From: Sphingobacterium sp. UBA4616
Lineage (GTDB): Bacteria; Bacteroidota; Bacteroidia; Sphingobacteriales; Sphingobacteriaceae
Reading direction: 5' to 3'
DNA: 64,000 nucleotides
Assembly: GCA_002386525.1 (NCBI GenBank)
Contig: DGIS01000020.1
Location: 84,513-148,512 of the forward strand
The notes below the pieces were generated by a model. It saw only the letters and a program-made list of their open reading frames with translations. It was not told where the DNA came from and searched no databases. Made by a program: the position numbers and the translations under genes. Below, one piece after another: positions 45,763 to 54,624 of the stretch (the stretch's first letter is position 1; each line of letters begins with the position of its first letter).

Positions 45763-46860
45763 ATGAAAATAACTGAAATTGAAATTTATCGATTAAGTAT
45801 ACCAATGGAACCTTTTGTGATTGCGACTGGTACGATGGATTATGCTCAGAATACGTTTATACGTATTCATACTGACGCCAACTTCTATGGTGTGGGTGAA
45901 TGTTCAGCGTTTCCGATGATCGTAGGAGAAACACAAGATACCTGTTTAGTGCTGGCAAGAGATTTTGCAAAGATCTGGAAGGGGCGCGATCCTTTGGCTA
46001 TAGAAGAACGATTGGCTGAATTGGACTTATATATTGCGGGCAACAAAACGATTAAATCAGCTTTTGATATGGCCTTGCATGATTTAGCGGCCAAACATGC
46101 TGGTCTGCCGCTTTATCAGTTTCTAAAGGGAACGAAGCGGGAAATTACGACAGATATCACCTTAGGGATTGCTTCTCCGGAAGAGATGGCACTGAAAGCA
46201 AAGCGTTTACAGGACGAAGGTGCGGTCATGTTGAAAGTTAAACTGGGGAAGGATCCGAAAATAGACATTGCACGTATTCGAGAAATACGTAAGGCTGTTG
46301 GATTCGAGATGCCTATTCGCGTTGATGCAAATCAAGGTTGGTCTTATGCGGGTGCAATAGAAGCATTGCGGGGATTAGAGCCTTTTAAGATACAATTTTG
46401 TGAACAGCCTATGCGTACATGGAACGATGAGTATTTGCCTCAGTTGCGCGCAGAAACAATTGTTCCTGTGATGGCGGATGAATCGGTTTATTCTCACCAT
46501 GACGCGGAGCGCCTCTGTAAAGCCGGTGCTTGCGATTATATCAATATTAAATTTTCAAAATCAGGTGGTATTCAAGAAGCTTTAAAAATTCATGATATTG
46601 CCGCTGAATATGGGATTATCTGTATGATCGGTGGCATGTTGGAATCGCGACTTGCGTTGGCGGCAAAAGTACATTTTGCGTATGCTGCTCCACATGTCAA
46701 GTTTTTTGATTTGGATACCTGTATGGTTGGCCATCTTAAAGATCCCGTGATCGGAGGTATTCAATATGAAGGATATAAAATACATATTTCAGACGAAATT
46801 GGTATCGGGGCTGATATAGACCAAGTGTTCTTGGATAGTTGTGAGAAATGGATCATTTAA
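45763..46860 (+). CDS. Dipeptide epimerase of the enolase superfamily
   Basis: Enzyme of 365 residues of the muconate-lactonizing branch, most like L-Ala-D/L-Glu epimerases that act on peptidoglycan-derived dipeptides. The lysine motif KVKLG (near residue 160), metal ligands in RVDANQGW (near 191), the CEQPM glutamate and MADESV aspartate, and the second lysine in NIKFSKSGGI (near 267) are all present. The exact substrate among dipeptides cannot be deduced. The 36-residue peptide gene starts 13 bases after it. Confidence 0.87.
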   Translation: MKITEIEIYRLSIPMEPFVIATGTMDYAQNTFIRIHTDANFYGVGECSAFPMIVGETQDTCLVLARDFAKIWKGRDPLAIEERLAELDLYIAGNKTIKSAFDMALHDLAAKHAGLPLYQFLKGTKREITTDITLGIASPEEMALKAKRLQDEGAVMLKVKLGKDPKIDIARIREIRKAVGFEMPIRVDANQGWSYAGAIEALRGLEPFKIQFCEQPMRTWNDEYLPQLRAETIVPVMADESVYSHHDAERLCKAGACDYINIKFSKSGGIQEALKIHDIAAEYGIICMIGGMLESRLALAAKVHFAYAAPHVKFFDLDTCMVGHLKDPVIGGIQYEGYKIHISDEIGIGADIDQVFLDSCEKWII

Positions 46861-46873
46861 ATTGTGGTAAATT

Positions 46874-46984
46874 ATGAATAGTATGAATTGGGGAATAGGG
46901 ATACAAGAGATTATTGTTCTGATTATTATCGTTATCTTTTTGGTAGCGGCCTATTTGTTTTTCTCTAAGTTGTTGAAAAAGTAG
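46874..46984 (+). CDS. 36-residue single-helix membrane peptide
   Basis: A short reading frame with ATG at 46874, 13 bases after the epimerase stop. It encodes MNSMNWGIGIQEIIVL, then about 17 more hydrophobic residues, and ends FFSKLLKK. The start GIGIQEIIVL resembles the N terminus of TatA (GIGxxEIIILLVV), but the amphipathic helix and the FGxKKxPE hinge of TatA are missing. The charge pattern (lysines at the C terminus) predicts insertion with the N terminus outside. Coding status is unproven; it is not a relic that I can join to other reading frames. Confidence 0.5.
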   Translation: MNSMNWGIGIQEIIVLIIIVIFLVAAYLFFSKLLKK

Positions 46985-47036
46985 GTTTAGTTGGCGTTTA
47001 AAAAAAAATGTGCTGTATACTCGTTTTGAATCTCGA

Positions 47037-47070
47037 TTGGAACGAAAATAGATTATATTCAGTACCTTTG
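47037..47070 (+). promoter_or_regulatory. Promoter of the deoxyhypusine-synthase-like gene
   Basis: TTG at 47037-47039, a 23-base spacer and TACCTTTG (perfect TAnnTTTG) at 47063-47070, predicting a leader of about 31 bases. Confidence 0.5.
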
Positions 47071-47105
47071 CGGTACTTATTATTTTATAAAAGTTAGAAA
47101 ATATC

Positions 47106-48086
47106 ATGAGTACTCAAAAAGGACCTATTTCTCAATTTATTGAGCATAATTACCGTCACTTTAACGCAGCGGCATTAGTAGATGCTGCGAAAGGTTACGA
47201 GGAACATCTGTTGGATGGTGGAAAAATGTTGATCTCTTTAGGAGGTGCAATGTCTACCGCTGAATTGGGTGTTTCTTTAGCAGAAATGATCCGTCAAGAT
47301 AAAGTACACTTTATTTCTTGTACTGGTGCTAATTTGGAAGAGGATGTGATGAACCTTGTGGCGCATTCGCATTACAAAAGAATCCCTAATTATAGAGATT
47401 TGACAGCTGAACAAGAAAGAGAGCTATTGGATAATCACTATAATCGTGTGACAGACACTTGTATTCCTGAAGAGGAAGCTTTCCGTCGTTTGCAGAAGCA
47501 TCTTGAAGATGTTTGGCATGATGCTGAAGCAAAAGGCGAGCGTTACTTGCCACATGAATTTCTTTATCAAGTCGTGAACTCAGGTGTATTGGAACAGTAT
47601 TATGAGATTGATCCAAAGGATTCTTGGATTGTTGCTGCCGCTGAGAAAAATTTGCCGATTGTATGTCCGGGATGGGAAGATTCAACGACAGGTAATATCT
47701 TTGCATCCAATGTGATCAAAGGTAAATTGAAAGCCAGTACAGTGAAGTCAGGTATCGAGTATATGATTTATTTAACAGAATGGTACCGCAATAACTCTGC
47801 GGGTAAAGGTGTTGGATTTTTCCAAATTGCTGGTGGTATTTCTGGTGACTTCCCAATCTGTGTAGTTCCGATGATGTATCAAGATCTGGAATGGGAAGAA
47901 GTTCCTTTTTGGGCTTATTTCTGTCAGATTTCTGACTCAACAACGTCTTACGGTTCTTACTCAGGCGCTGTTCCGAACGAGAAAATTACTTGGGGTAAAT
48001 TGGATATCGACACGCCTAAATTTATCGTTGAATCTGATGCGACTATCGTAGCGCCATTAATCTTTTCCTATATCTTAGGTCATTAA
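47106..48086 (+). CDS. Deoxyhypusine-synthase-like protein
   Basis: NAD-dependent enzyme fold of 326 residues of the deoxyhypusine synthase family. Family features are GGKMLISLGGAMSTAELG (near 38), SCTGANLEED, CPGWEDSTTGNIFASN (near 200) and the SGAVPNEKITWGKL C-terminal segment. Bacteria lack eIF5A, so a protein-modifying role is not expected; some bacterial members make homospermidine from spermidine or putrescine. The catalytic lysine region (GGGxxKHH in eukaryotes) reads GGISGDFPI here (about 242-250), without lysine. Start ATG is clear. A terminator follows. Confidence 0.83.
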   Translation: MSTQKGPISQFIEHNYRHFNAAALVDAAKGYEEHLLDGGKMLISLGGAMSTAELGVSLAEMIRQDKVHFISCTGANLEEDVMNLVAHSHYKRIPNYRDLTAEQERELLDNHYNRVTDTCIPEEEAFRRLQKHLEDVWHDAEAKGERYLPHEFLYQVVNSGVLEQYYEIDPKDSWIVAAAEKNLPIVCPGWEDSTTGNIFASNVIKGKLKASTVKSGIEYMIYLTEWYRNNSAGKGVGFFQIAGGISGDFPICVVPMMYQDLEWEEVPFWAYFCQISDSTTSYGSYSGAVPNEKITWGKLDIDTPKFIVESDATIVAPLIFSYILGH

Positions 48087-48102
48087 TCTTTTCGATATAC
48101 AG

Positions 48103-48128
48103 AAAGGAGCGATTTATCGCTCCTTTTT
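48103..48128 (+). terminator. Rho-independent terminator
   Basis: Ten-base-pair perfect stem (AAAGGAGCGA with TCGCTCCTTT, loop TTTA) followed by TTCTTTTC, 16 bases after the deoxyhypusine-synthase-like gene. Confidence 0.9.
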
Positions 48129-48176
48129 CTTTTCCCTTTTCTTGTTTATCTTTACTTTCTTATATATCTTTTCTTG

Positions 48177-48839
48177 ATGAGCAATCTTACAACAGATAAT
48201 CCGGTAGCGCTTCAGGTGTTAATGGATGAAACAATCTTTGCAAATGGTTTTGATTTTCAAAAGGATGTGTCTATTCATCCTATTCCTGAGGGGAATAGTA
48301 CTCCTATATTATCTGCTGCGCTCAACTCTTCAGCGGCGAGGGACACCTCGTATCTGGCAGTAGGATTAGATGCCGAGGAAGCAGTTAAGGGTATGGGGTC
48401 TGATAATGGGCGGCAGGATGTGGTTAACGATCTTGAAGTGTTGGGGGGTGAGTTTATCTATCAGGGAAGTAAAGAACAAGGTATACTCTTTATTTTACGT
48501 TATGAGCATTATCCTTACTTCTCGCCAGCAGCCCTCGATGCCTTTGAGAAGACAATTGGTGCCTTGAAACTGACCAAAGAGACCGTTGCGGTACTCAATT
48601 TGGCCAATTCACATAATCCGAATGATTTTAAGCGCATTATGCAGTTTTTTCAGCCCACTAAGATTATATTGTTGGGTGTGGAGCCGGCATCCTTAAAATT
48701 GCCTTTTATTGCCCATAATTCTTATATGAAGGGTCGTATTGCTACAGTTTTCAATACCTTCAGCTTTGAGGAGATGTTTGCCGATGTGAATAAAAAGAAA
48801 CTATTCTGGAACGAATTTAAGACCTTTATTGGCTCTTAA
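48177..48839 (+). CDS. Orphan protein upstream of rdgB
   Basis: Soluble acidic protein of 220 residues from ATG 48177 (a TTG three bases upstream is also open). I do not recognise a characterised family, although a similar open reading frame is common near rdgB in this order. The central part (about 95-165, GILFILRYEHYPYFSPAALD to VAVLNLANSHNPNDFK) and KIILLGVEPASLKLPF look like a small alpha/beta fold. A poorly conserved-looking Ser/Ala/Gly-rich segment (about 35-75) interrupts the N-terminal half. No catalytic motif is seen. Confidence 0.6.
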   Translation: MSNLTTDNPVALQVLMDETIFANGFDFQKDVSIHPIPEGNSTPILSAALNSSAARDTSYLAVGLDAEEAVKGMGSDNGRQDVVNDLEVLGGEFIYQGSKEQGILFILRYEHYPYFSPAALDAFEKTIGALKLTKETVAVLNLANSHNPNDFKRIMQFFQPTKIILLGVEPASLKLPFIAHNSYMKGRIATVFNTFSFEEMFADVNKKKLFWNEFKTFIGS

Positions 48840-49051
48840 CTTTTCTTAAATACCTCATGCTGATACTGGGGTATACTAGATTTAGTGGGATTGGTAAAAA
48901 ATCTTTTTTGGATTTTAATATTGGATAGAATACCATCTTTTTTAGGATAGACCTGATGTAGACTAATCCATTTACACCATTTTTTCATTGTATCAATCGG
49001 ATATGTGTATTTTATGGCTAAAAAGCGTATAAACTGCCTATTCCTTATCAA
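48836..49051 (-). CDS. Possible small basic protein in the gap before rdgB
   Basis: The 309-base gap between two plus-strand genes holds a 71-codon minus-strand frame. The product is very basic (KWCKWISL, KKDGILSNIKIQKRFF) and begins RNRQFIRFLAIKYTYPIDT. The composition is protein-like rather than random, but I recognise no family, and its last four bases overlap the convergent orphan. It may be a small gene or a relic. No TAnnTTTG box is visible on the minus strand before it. Confidence 0.3.
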   Translation of the reverse strand: MIRNRQFIRFLAIKYTYPIDTMKKWCKWISLHQVYPKKDGILSNIKIQKRFFTNPTKSSIPQYQHEVFKKS

Positions 49052-49116
49052 TAGATTGGGTGGAGTGGTCTTTTCTTAAATATAGGTGTGGGAATGTTAA
49101 TGTGGATAAGATTGCA

Positions 49117-49124
49117 TATTTTTG
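49117..49124 (+). promoter_or_regulatory. -7 box of rdgB promoter
   Basis: TATTTTTG, a perfect TAnnTTTG box, 24 bases before the rdgB ATG. Confidence 0.45.
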
Positions 49125-49148
49125 ATGGGATATCAAAATAAATAGAAA

Positions 49149-49724
49149 ATGCTAGAACTTGTGTTTGCCACCAATAATACCCATAAATTGGAAGAAGTCC
49201 AAGCAATTGTGGGAAATGCTTTTGTCATTAAGAGTTTAAACGATATTGACTGTCAGGATGATATTCCAGAAACAGGCGTAACATTTCAGGAAAATGCACA
49301 ACAAAAAACAGATTATTTAGTGAACAAATATGGTCTTTACTGCTTTGGTGATGATTCTGGATTGGAGATCGATGCATTAAACGGTGAACCGGGAGTTTAT
49401 TCAGCCCGCTATTCTGGGTCAAGGGATATGGAAAAGAACATCGATCTTGTCTTGGAGAAATTGGGTAATAACCCTAACCGCTCGGCGAGATTCAAAACGG
49501 TTATTTCCTTATATTTGAATGAGCAGCAGCACTTTTTTGAGGGAAGTATTGAAGGTAAAATTAGTGCGGACCGTAGAGGTGTTGATGGTTTTGGTTATGA
49601 TCCTATCTTTATCCCTAATGGCTATGACAAAACTTTTGCGGAGATGACTGCCGAGGAGAAAAACAGCATAAGCCATCGTGCGATTGCTGTGGGTAAACTT
49701 GCTGCTTATTTAAAAACGAAGTAA
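49149..49724 (+). CDS. rdgB: Non-canonical purine NTP pyrophosphatase (RdgB/HAM1)
   Basis: Hydrolyses ITP, dITP and XTP to monophosphates, preventing their incorporation in nucleic acids. The 191-residue protein has all family blocks: VFATNNTHKLEEVQAI at the start, ETGVTFQENAQQKTDY, FGDDSGLEIDALNGEPGVYS (near residue 60), FEGSIEGKIS and GVDGFGYDPIFIPNGY, then SHRAIAVGKL. Length is normal. It follows its own promoter. Confidence 0.95.
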   Translation: MLELVFATNNTHKLEEVQAIVGNAFVIKSLNDIDCQDDIPETGVTFQENAQQKTDYLVNKYGLYCFGDDSGLEIDALNGEPGVYSARYSGSRDMEKNIDLVLEKLGNNPNRSARFKTVISLYLNEQQHFFEGSIEGKISADRRGVDGFGYDPIFIPNGYDKTFAEMTAEEKNSISHRAIAVGKLAAYLKTK

Positions 49725-49827
49725 GTTATAATAACGATCTCGTTTGAATTAATTATAAATAGAAATTTTTATTGATTTAATTTAATGAATGAGCGCATCT
49801 AAGAGGAGCAGCAGATAGTCTTGAATC

Positions 49828-49868
49828 AAAAAAGCAGCGCAAAACAATTTGTTTTGCGCTGCTTTTTT
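49828..49868. terminator. Bidirectional hairpin terminator
   Basis: A perfect 19-bp inverted repeat (core AAGCAGCGCAAAACA) with a three-base loop and A/T runs at both feet. It lies between the convergent rdgB and OstA-like genes. Confidence 0.9.
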
Positions 49869-49888
49869 GTGCGACCTGGTAGTGGCGG

Positions 49889-52468
49889 TTATTTAGCTTT
49901 TACCTTTGTCTGTGTACTATCTTGCGCCGGTGTCATCGCCGGTTTATTAGTTGTTGAGCCGGACTTTGCAGTTGCTTTGTCGGCTGCAGTTTTTACATTT
50001 GGTTGCGCTCCGTTCGTTTTGTCTGTCGTTTCAACCGGTTTGACTGTTGACTTTGCAGTGTTCGTTTTATTATTTTCGGATGTAGGATTTAAATCTTTCC
50101 CTTTCGCGCCACTCTCGTTCGAATCTGCTTTTTTTGCAGTATCCTTTTGATTGGTAGTAGTTTTATCCCCTTTTTTTATAGACTTCATTGTCCCTGATTC
50201 CTCACCTTCCGGTGCAGTAGGAACCGTAAATGAAGCTTTTGAAAGATCTCTTTTTCGATTTAATAAATCGTCTTTTGACTTAGGCCGGTCTTCAGGTCGC
50301 CAAGTGAAATTCGGAAGGAATTCCTTATCGGCAGTGACTTCAGCAATAGGATAGACCTTGCCGTCTACTTTACGGATGGACACATATTCCTTCAACTTAT
50401 TGTCTTCCATCAAGATCTTGAAACGACTGCTGCGGTCATGGACAAGCTCTGTGGTTACATTGGTCTTCTCATCAATATTGTAGAATATGTTTTCCGCATT
50501 ACCATCAACGAAAAGGCGTTCCATGCGGTTATTGGTGAAAAAACTTGTGATTTTTCGGCCTTTTATCTGATTAAATTTGAGAGAGTCACTCGTTGCATTA
50601 ACCATAAAAGCATTCCCTACGAGTAGTGAATTGTCTAATTTCTGATTCTTTACTTGTAGGAAGATGGTATCTCCTGAGATTTGTGAGTTTTCGGCCCACA
50701 TCATTGGTTTCCCCATAAGTCTGAACATAGAATCTTGCATACCATAATACATGGAATCGGCTACAGCCTGCAAATCAGATTTAAACAGTCGCGCATTATA
50801 GTAGGCTTTGATAATCCTCGTTTTTGCTGTGTCCTGCGCAAGGGAATCGCTTTTTCCTTCTTGTGCATTTTTTAGTGCAGCTCCCATGAGTTTATCGGAT
50901 TCTCCACCCTTTGGGATAATCGCTTTTTTGCGTAATACACTATCAGCCTTTAGGTTTTTTTCAATTTCTATTTTGTTCTGATCACCAACGATAATTGGTG
51001 TTTTTTTCGGAACAAGCGGCTTTTTATTCGTCAGCTTATCGAGTACTTTGTTTGTGTTTTTTTCTACTACGGGTTTCCTGTTGTCTTTTTTATGCAGACT
51101 ATCGAGGTCTTTTTGAAGACTATCTGCAACGGTTTGTAAAGCATCGATAGAGTCAATCTGTGCTGATGTTGAATCTGTTTCGCCATAATCGACCTCATTA
51201 TCGTCTTCAATAGCTCCACCTTCACGATCCAATTTGAAATCTTTAGCTACATAGTCTTTGCGGAATATCATTTGCGAGAACAGTGTATCGGCCGTCATAA
51301 AAACTGAATCTACTTGTGCGTTAGACTGTAACTGTACTTTTTTGCCGCTGTTTGTGTTTTTACCCGAACGATCCTTTTCTTCGACAATTCCTTCTGATGC
51401 GGTCTTATTTGATTTGAGGTTACCTTTCTGTCGATCTTTCTCAATTTCCTTTAACTCTTTAGTTTCTTTTTTGAGCTCTTGCCCTGGTTTTTGTGGAGCA
51501 GGAGACAAAGAAGATACAGAATCTTTTTGTGTTGAATCTTTTTTGACAACCGAAATGATCAACGGCTTATCTGTCATGGTGATGGATTCGTTCCTCCCAT
51601 TGTACAGGCCAAATCCGCCGTAGGCGTAAAATTTGTCTAATGTGTCAACAAAGACCACGTTTTTTACGGCTTTACCTATTCCCACCTGCCTATCGTAGAA
51701 TAGACTATCTCCCTTGAGAAACTTTGTTCCTTCGGTGTAGAGATTATTTTTAGAAAAATAGGCTTGGCCTGTTGCCATGTGATATCGGCCTTTTTCAGTA
51801 TATAAGTTTTCCCCCTTATTCCCTTTGATATTAGTAGGGCCATAGAATTCGGTAATACGTGTATTGCCATTGTATTTCATGGAGTCCGTGTAGACTTTTA
51901 CATTGGTTGATCGAACCACAACTTTTTGGTTGAAATAGGACTCGCCTGTATTTTCGAAGTAAGTAGCCCGCTGGCTGGTAATCGTATCACTTCCTGAAAG
52001 AATACGCCCACCACTGTAATAATTACCGATTTTACTCCGCATATTATAGACAAGGTGGTCGGTCGTCAGTATGGAGCCATTGGTACTGACCATGCGCACT
52101 GCTCCCGTAAGTGTAGCAAGTTGCATGGCAGCTTCATAGTGTAATTTATTGGAAAATATTTGGGTACCGTCGGGTTGAGTGATGATAACATTCCCAAAGG
52201 CTTCAAAAAATTGTCGGCCAATGTTGTCTTTATGCAAATAGCCACTATCTGAGGATAGCGTTGAGCCTACATGTTCATAGACTGGACGGTAAAACAGGAT
52301 ATTGCCATCTTTTCCAGTAATAATATGGGATGATGAAAGAAGCTTTAGCTCATCCTGTTTCTGTGCTTGTACCGACAAGCCAGTTAAAATAAATACAATA
52401 AGTGTATAAATGTATTGTTTCACATGGGCAAAAATATGGATTTTAATTGCTACTTTACTGGATTTCAC
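49889..52468 (-). CDS. OstA-like outer-membrane/LPS transport protein
   Basis: Exported protein of 859 residues with OstA/LptA-type repeats. A signal peptide ends near residue 36 (LTGLSVQAQ). The N-terminal half (about 45-290) has beta-strand repeats such as KLHYEAAMQLATLTGAVRM and ATYFENTGESYFNQKVVV, typical of the OstA_2 domain. Two low-complexity Lys/Glu/Ser/Asp-rich regions (about 310-380, 450-530) flank a second OstA-like section (about 590-700), and the last 110 residues are Lys/Thr/Ser/Asn-rich. The start could also be GTG at 52423, which leaves only the signal peptide. It probably acts in LPS transport across the periplasm. Confidence 0.8.
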   Translation of the reverse strand: MKSSKVAIKIHIFAHVKQYIYTLIVFILTGLSVQAQKQDELKLLSSSHIITGKDGNILFYRPVYEHVGSTLSSDSGYLHKDNIGRQFFEAFGNVIITQPDGTQIFSNKLHYEAAMQLATLTGAVRMVSTNGSILTTDHLVYNMRSKIGNYYSGGRILSGSDTITSQRATYFENTGESYFNQKVVVRSTNVKVYTDSMKYNGNTRITEFYGPTNIKGNKGENLYTEKGRYHMATGQAYFSKNNLYTEGTKFLKGDSLFYDRQVGIGKAVKNVVFVDTLDKFYAYGGFGLYNGRNESITMTDKPLIISVVKKDSTQKDSVSSLSPAPQKPGQELKKETKELKEIEKDRQKGNLKSNKTASEGIVEEKDRSGKNTNSGKKVQLQSNAQVDSVFMTADTLFSQMIFRKDYVAKDFKLDREGGAIEDDNEVDYGETDSTSAQIDSIDALQTVADSLQKDLDSLHKKDNRKPVVEKNTNKVLDKLTNKKPLVPKKTPIIVGDQNKIEIEKNLKADSVLRKKAIIPKGGESDKLMGAALKNAQEGKSDSLAQDTAKTRIIKAYYNARLFKSDLQAVADSMYYGMQDSMFRLMGKPMMWAENSQISGDTIFLQVKNQKLDNSLLVGNAFMVNATSDSLKFNQIKGRKITSFFTNNRMERLFVDGNAENIFYNIDEKTNVTTELVHDRSSRFKILMEDNKLKEYVSIRKVDGKVYPIAEVTADKEFLPNFTWRPEDRPKSKDDLLNRKRDLSKASFTVPTAPEGEESGTMKSIKKGDKTTTNQKDTAKKADSNESGAKGKDLNPTSENNKTNTAKSTVKPVETTDKTNGAQPNVKTAADKATAKSGSTTNKPAMTPAQDSTQTKVKAK

Positions 52469-52510
52469 AAATTTTAAGACTTGAATTTATCTTTGACATA
52501 AAATATACCT

Positions 52511-52518
52511 TAACTTTG
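52511..52518 (+). promoter_or_regulatory. -7 box of tilS promoter, predicts a leaderless transcript
   Basis: TAACTTTG (perfect TAnnTTTG) ends exactly four bases before the ATG at 52523. A TTTG lies at 52492-52495 with a short 15-base spacer. Confidence 0.55.
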
Positions 52519-52522
52519 TTCT

Positions 52523-53854
52523 ATGAATGTGCTGGAAAGACTAAAGGGCTATATTGAAAAGGAGCATTTATTAATGCCCCATCATAAGGTATTGCTTACA
52601 GTGAGTGGAGGAAAGGATTCAATGCTCATGGCACATCTATTTGTAAAAGCGGGTTATACCCTTGCTATTGCACATTGTAATTTTAAATTGAGGGGGACGG
52701 ATTCTGATGAAGACGAAGCATTGGTTAGAAAGTTCGCAATGGAAAATAATGTTCCGATATTTGTGCGGCATTTTGATACAAAAGCCTATGCGAAGGAGCG
52801 ACAGATTTCGATTCAAATGGCTGCCCGTGAACTTCGTTACGCCTGGTTTGAGAAATTGCGACATGAAATGGGGTTCGATCGAATTGCAGTGGCTCATCAT
52901 CTGAATGATCATATCGAAACGGTACTATTAAACCTCTGTCGCGGAACTGGTCTTCAGGGACTTCAAGGTATTCTCCCTCTCCGGGAGCGCATCATTCGAC
53001 CCTTACTTTTTCTAAAGGCCAGCGACATTGAACATTTTGTTAATATGTACGGTATTGCCTATCGGGATGATCAATCCAATTTTTCAACAAAATATGCCCG
53101 AAATAAAATACGGATTGATATCATTCCGCATTTTCAAAAGCTTCAGCCAGATTTCGAAATGGTCTTTGAGCAGAATATTAATCATTTTAAAGAGTCTTAT
53201 CAGCTGCTGCAGCAATTTGTAGAGCCTATTCGGAGGAAGCTCTTTTATCCTACTGGCGAAGGGTGGGAGGTTCGGAAAGAAGATTTAGAACCTTATCTTG
53301 ATAATCTTCCACTGCTCTATGAGCTATTTTCGCCCTTTAATTTCTCAAAGGCGATATTAAGTGATCTCCAACAGGCGTGGGTAAGAGAGTCGGGGCGTAT
53401 TTTTCAATCTGATTGCTACCATATGCTCTTGGACAGAAATGAACTTTTTATTCGAGAGAAGGAATTTATTTCTGCTGATGAGGTTTTGATTACCTCTGAA
53501 ACTTCGACCGTGGAGTGGAAGCAGTATTGTTTTCATGCTGAGGTTTCTACAGATGTAACTATTATCAACGCGACAGAGGTTGCGAAACTGGATTATGACC
53601 TATTGGTCTTTCCTCTCACGATTCGATCGTGGAAAGTTGGCGATAGCTTTTATCCTTTAGGTATGGAAGGGCGTAAGAAGCTGAGCGATTTTTTTATCAA
53701 TAAAAAGATCAGTTTATTTGAAAAAGAAAATATTCCGATAGTGGTGAATGGAAACGGAGATATTCTTTGGGTAGCAAATTATCGGATAGACAATCGTTAT
53801 AAAATTACCTCCAATACAAAAAAAGTCCTTACTTTAGTTTGCAGAACGGATTAG
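52523..53854 (+). CDS. tilS: tRNA(Ile)-lysidine synthetase
   Basis: Converts cytidine 34 of tRNA(Ile)2 to lysidine, allowing AUA decoding; essential in most bacteria. The 443-residue protein has the PP-loop SGGKDSMLMAHLF (near residue 29), AHCNFKLRG, VAHHLNDHIETVLLNLCRGT (near residue 128), RPLLFLKASDIE, the RNKIRIDIIPHF segment and a C-terminal TilS domain (SWKVGDSFYPLGMEGRKKLS). It is convergently upstream-adjacent to the OstA-like gene, with 54 bases between the divergent starts. Confidence 0.94.
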   Translation: MNVLERLKGYIEKEHLLMPHHKVLLTVSGGKDSMLMAHLFVKAGYTLAIAHCNFKLRGTDSDEDEALVRKFAMENNVPIFVRHFDTKAYAKERQISIQMAARELRYAWFEKLRHEMGFDRIAVAHHLNDHIETVLLNLCRGTGLQGLQGILPLRERIIRPLLFLKASDIEHFVNMYGIAYRDDQSNFSTKYARNKIRIDIIPHFQKLQPDFEMVFEQNINHFKESYQLLQQFVEPIRRKLFYPTGEGWEVRKEDLEPYLDNLPLLYELFSPFNFSKAILSDLQQAWVRESGRIFQSDCYHMLLDRNELFIREKEFISADEVLITSETSTVEWKQYCFHAEVSTDVTIINATEVAKLDYDLLVFPLTIRSWKVGDSFYPLGMEGRKKLSDFFINKKISLFEKENIPIVVNGNGDILWVANYRIDNRYKITSNTKKVLTLVCRTD

Positions 53855-54040
53855 CGAAAAATACTGACGCTGATTATGACAAAAAACTCTGTTTTTGGAG
53901 AGAGTACAATGTGTTTCTATGATCTAATACAGTATCGTGTGGATGGTGAATCCATAGAAGCAAAGCGATGCTATTGATAAGTTGAAATATACGAAAACAA
54001 TGGTATTGAGTCTCCCAATTGACAGCTAAATCTTAAATAA

Positions 54041-54535
54041 ATGAAAGAAGGTGTACTCTATTCGGAAAATCAATATTTAGGTCGTGACCGTGTTTGGATA
54101 AGCGTGCGTTTGGTGCTTGTACTTTTTTGCTTTACTGCATTTTATCTAAATTTGGATCATTTGATTTCCAGTCAATTGTTTTTTATTGTCGGGGTAGGTA
54201 TTATCATCACATCTATCGTAATGATGTATATGGTGTTATTCCGTACGGAGGTCTTTCAAGATCATATTCTTATTAGCGGGCTTTGGTCTACCCGAGTGGT
54301 CAAAATAGATCTTGCGTCTATCACAAAGATAGAAAAGGCGCCATATAGCACTTTCTTTTTTAATAATCCAGTTTACAATCTTCATACAAAAGGTAGAATT
54401 AAATTTTTTGCTGGCGGCAAAAATGCTGTTTTTCTGACAGATAAAAATGGCCTTACTTATGTTTTGGGTACGCAGCGTCAAGAAGAACTCTACCGGATTA
54501 TTATGGAAACGAAAGAGAAATTAGGAAAGTCTTAA
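54041..54535 (+). CDS. Membrane protein with PH-like domain
   Basis: Protein of 164 residues with two membrane helices (about 20-40 and 46-68) followed by a bacterial PH-like beta domain (about 70-160; TEVFQDHILISGLWSTRVVK and the basic KGRIKFFAGGKNAVFLTDK). The layout resembles DUF304/bPH membrane proteins. Function unknown. The 186-base spacer before it has no promoter box that I can assign. Confidence 0.65.
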   Translation: MKEGVLYSENQYLGRDRVWISVRLVLVLFCFTAFYLNLDHLISSQLFFIVGVGIIITSIVMMYMVLFRTEVFQDHILISGLWSTRVVKIDLASITKIEKAPYSTFFFNNPVYNLHTKGRIKFFAGGKNAVFLTDKNGLTYVLGTQRQEELYRIIMETKEKLGKS

Positions 54536-54594
54536 AATGTGTTAATAAATTCTTATCTGACATTTTAAAGACATCAATTTTCCGAGTTATTGGT

Positions 54595-54602
54595 TATTTT
54601 TG
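54595..54602 (+). promoter_or_regulatory. -7 box of the DUF4834 gene
   Basis: TATTTTTG, a perfect TAnnTTTG box, 22 bases before ATG 54625. Confidence 0.4.
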
Positions 54603-54624
54603 ATAAAATAACAACGAATTAACT

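Noticed and set aside
53909..53977. 22-codon frame beginning MCFYDLIQY in the tilS downstream spacer
   Set aside because: The MC start recalls SRAP-type proteins, but the frame is very short, no continuation is found in other frames and no promoter fits.
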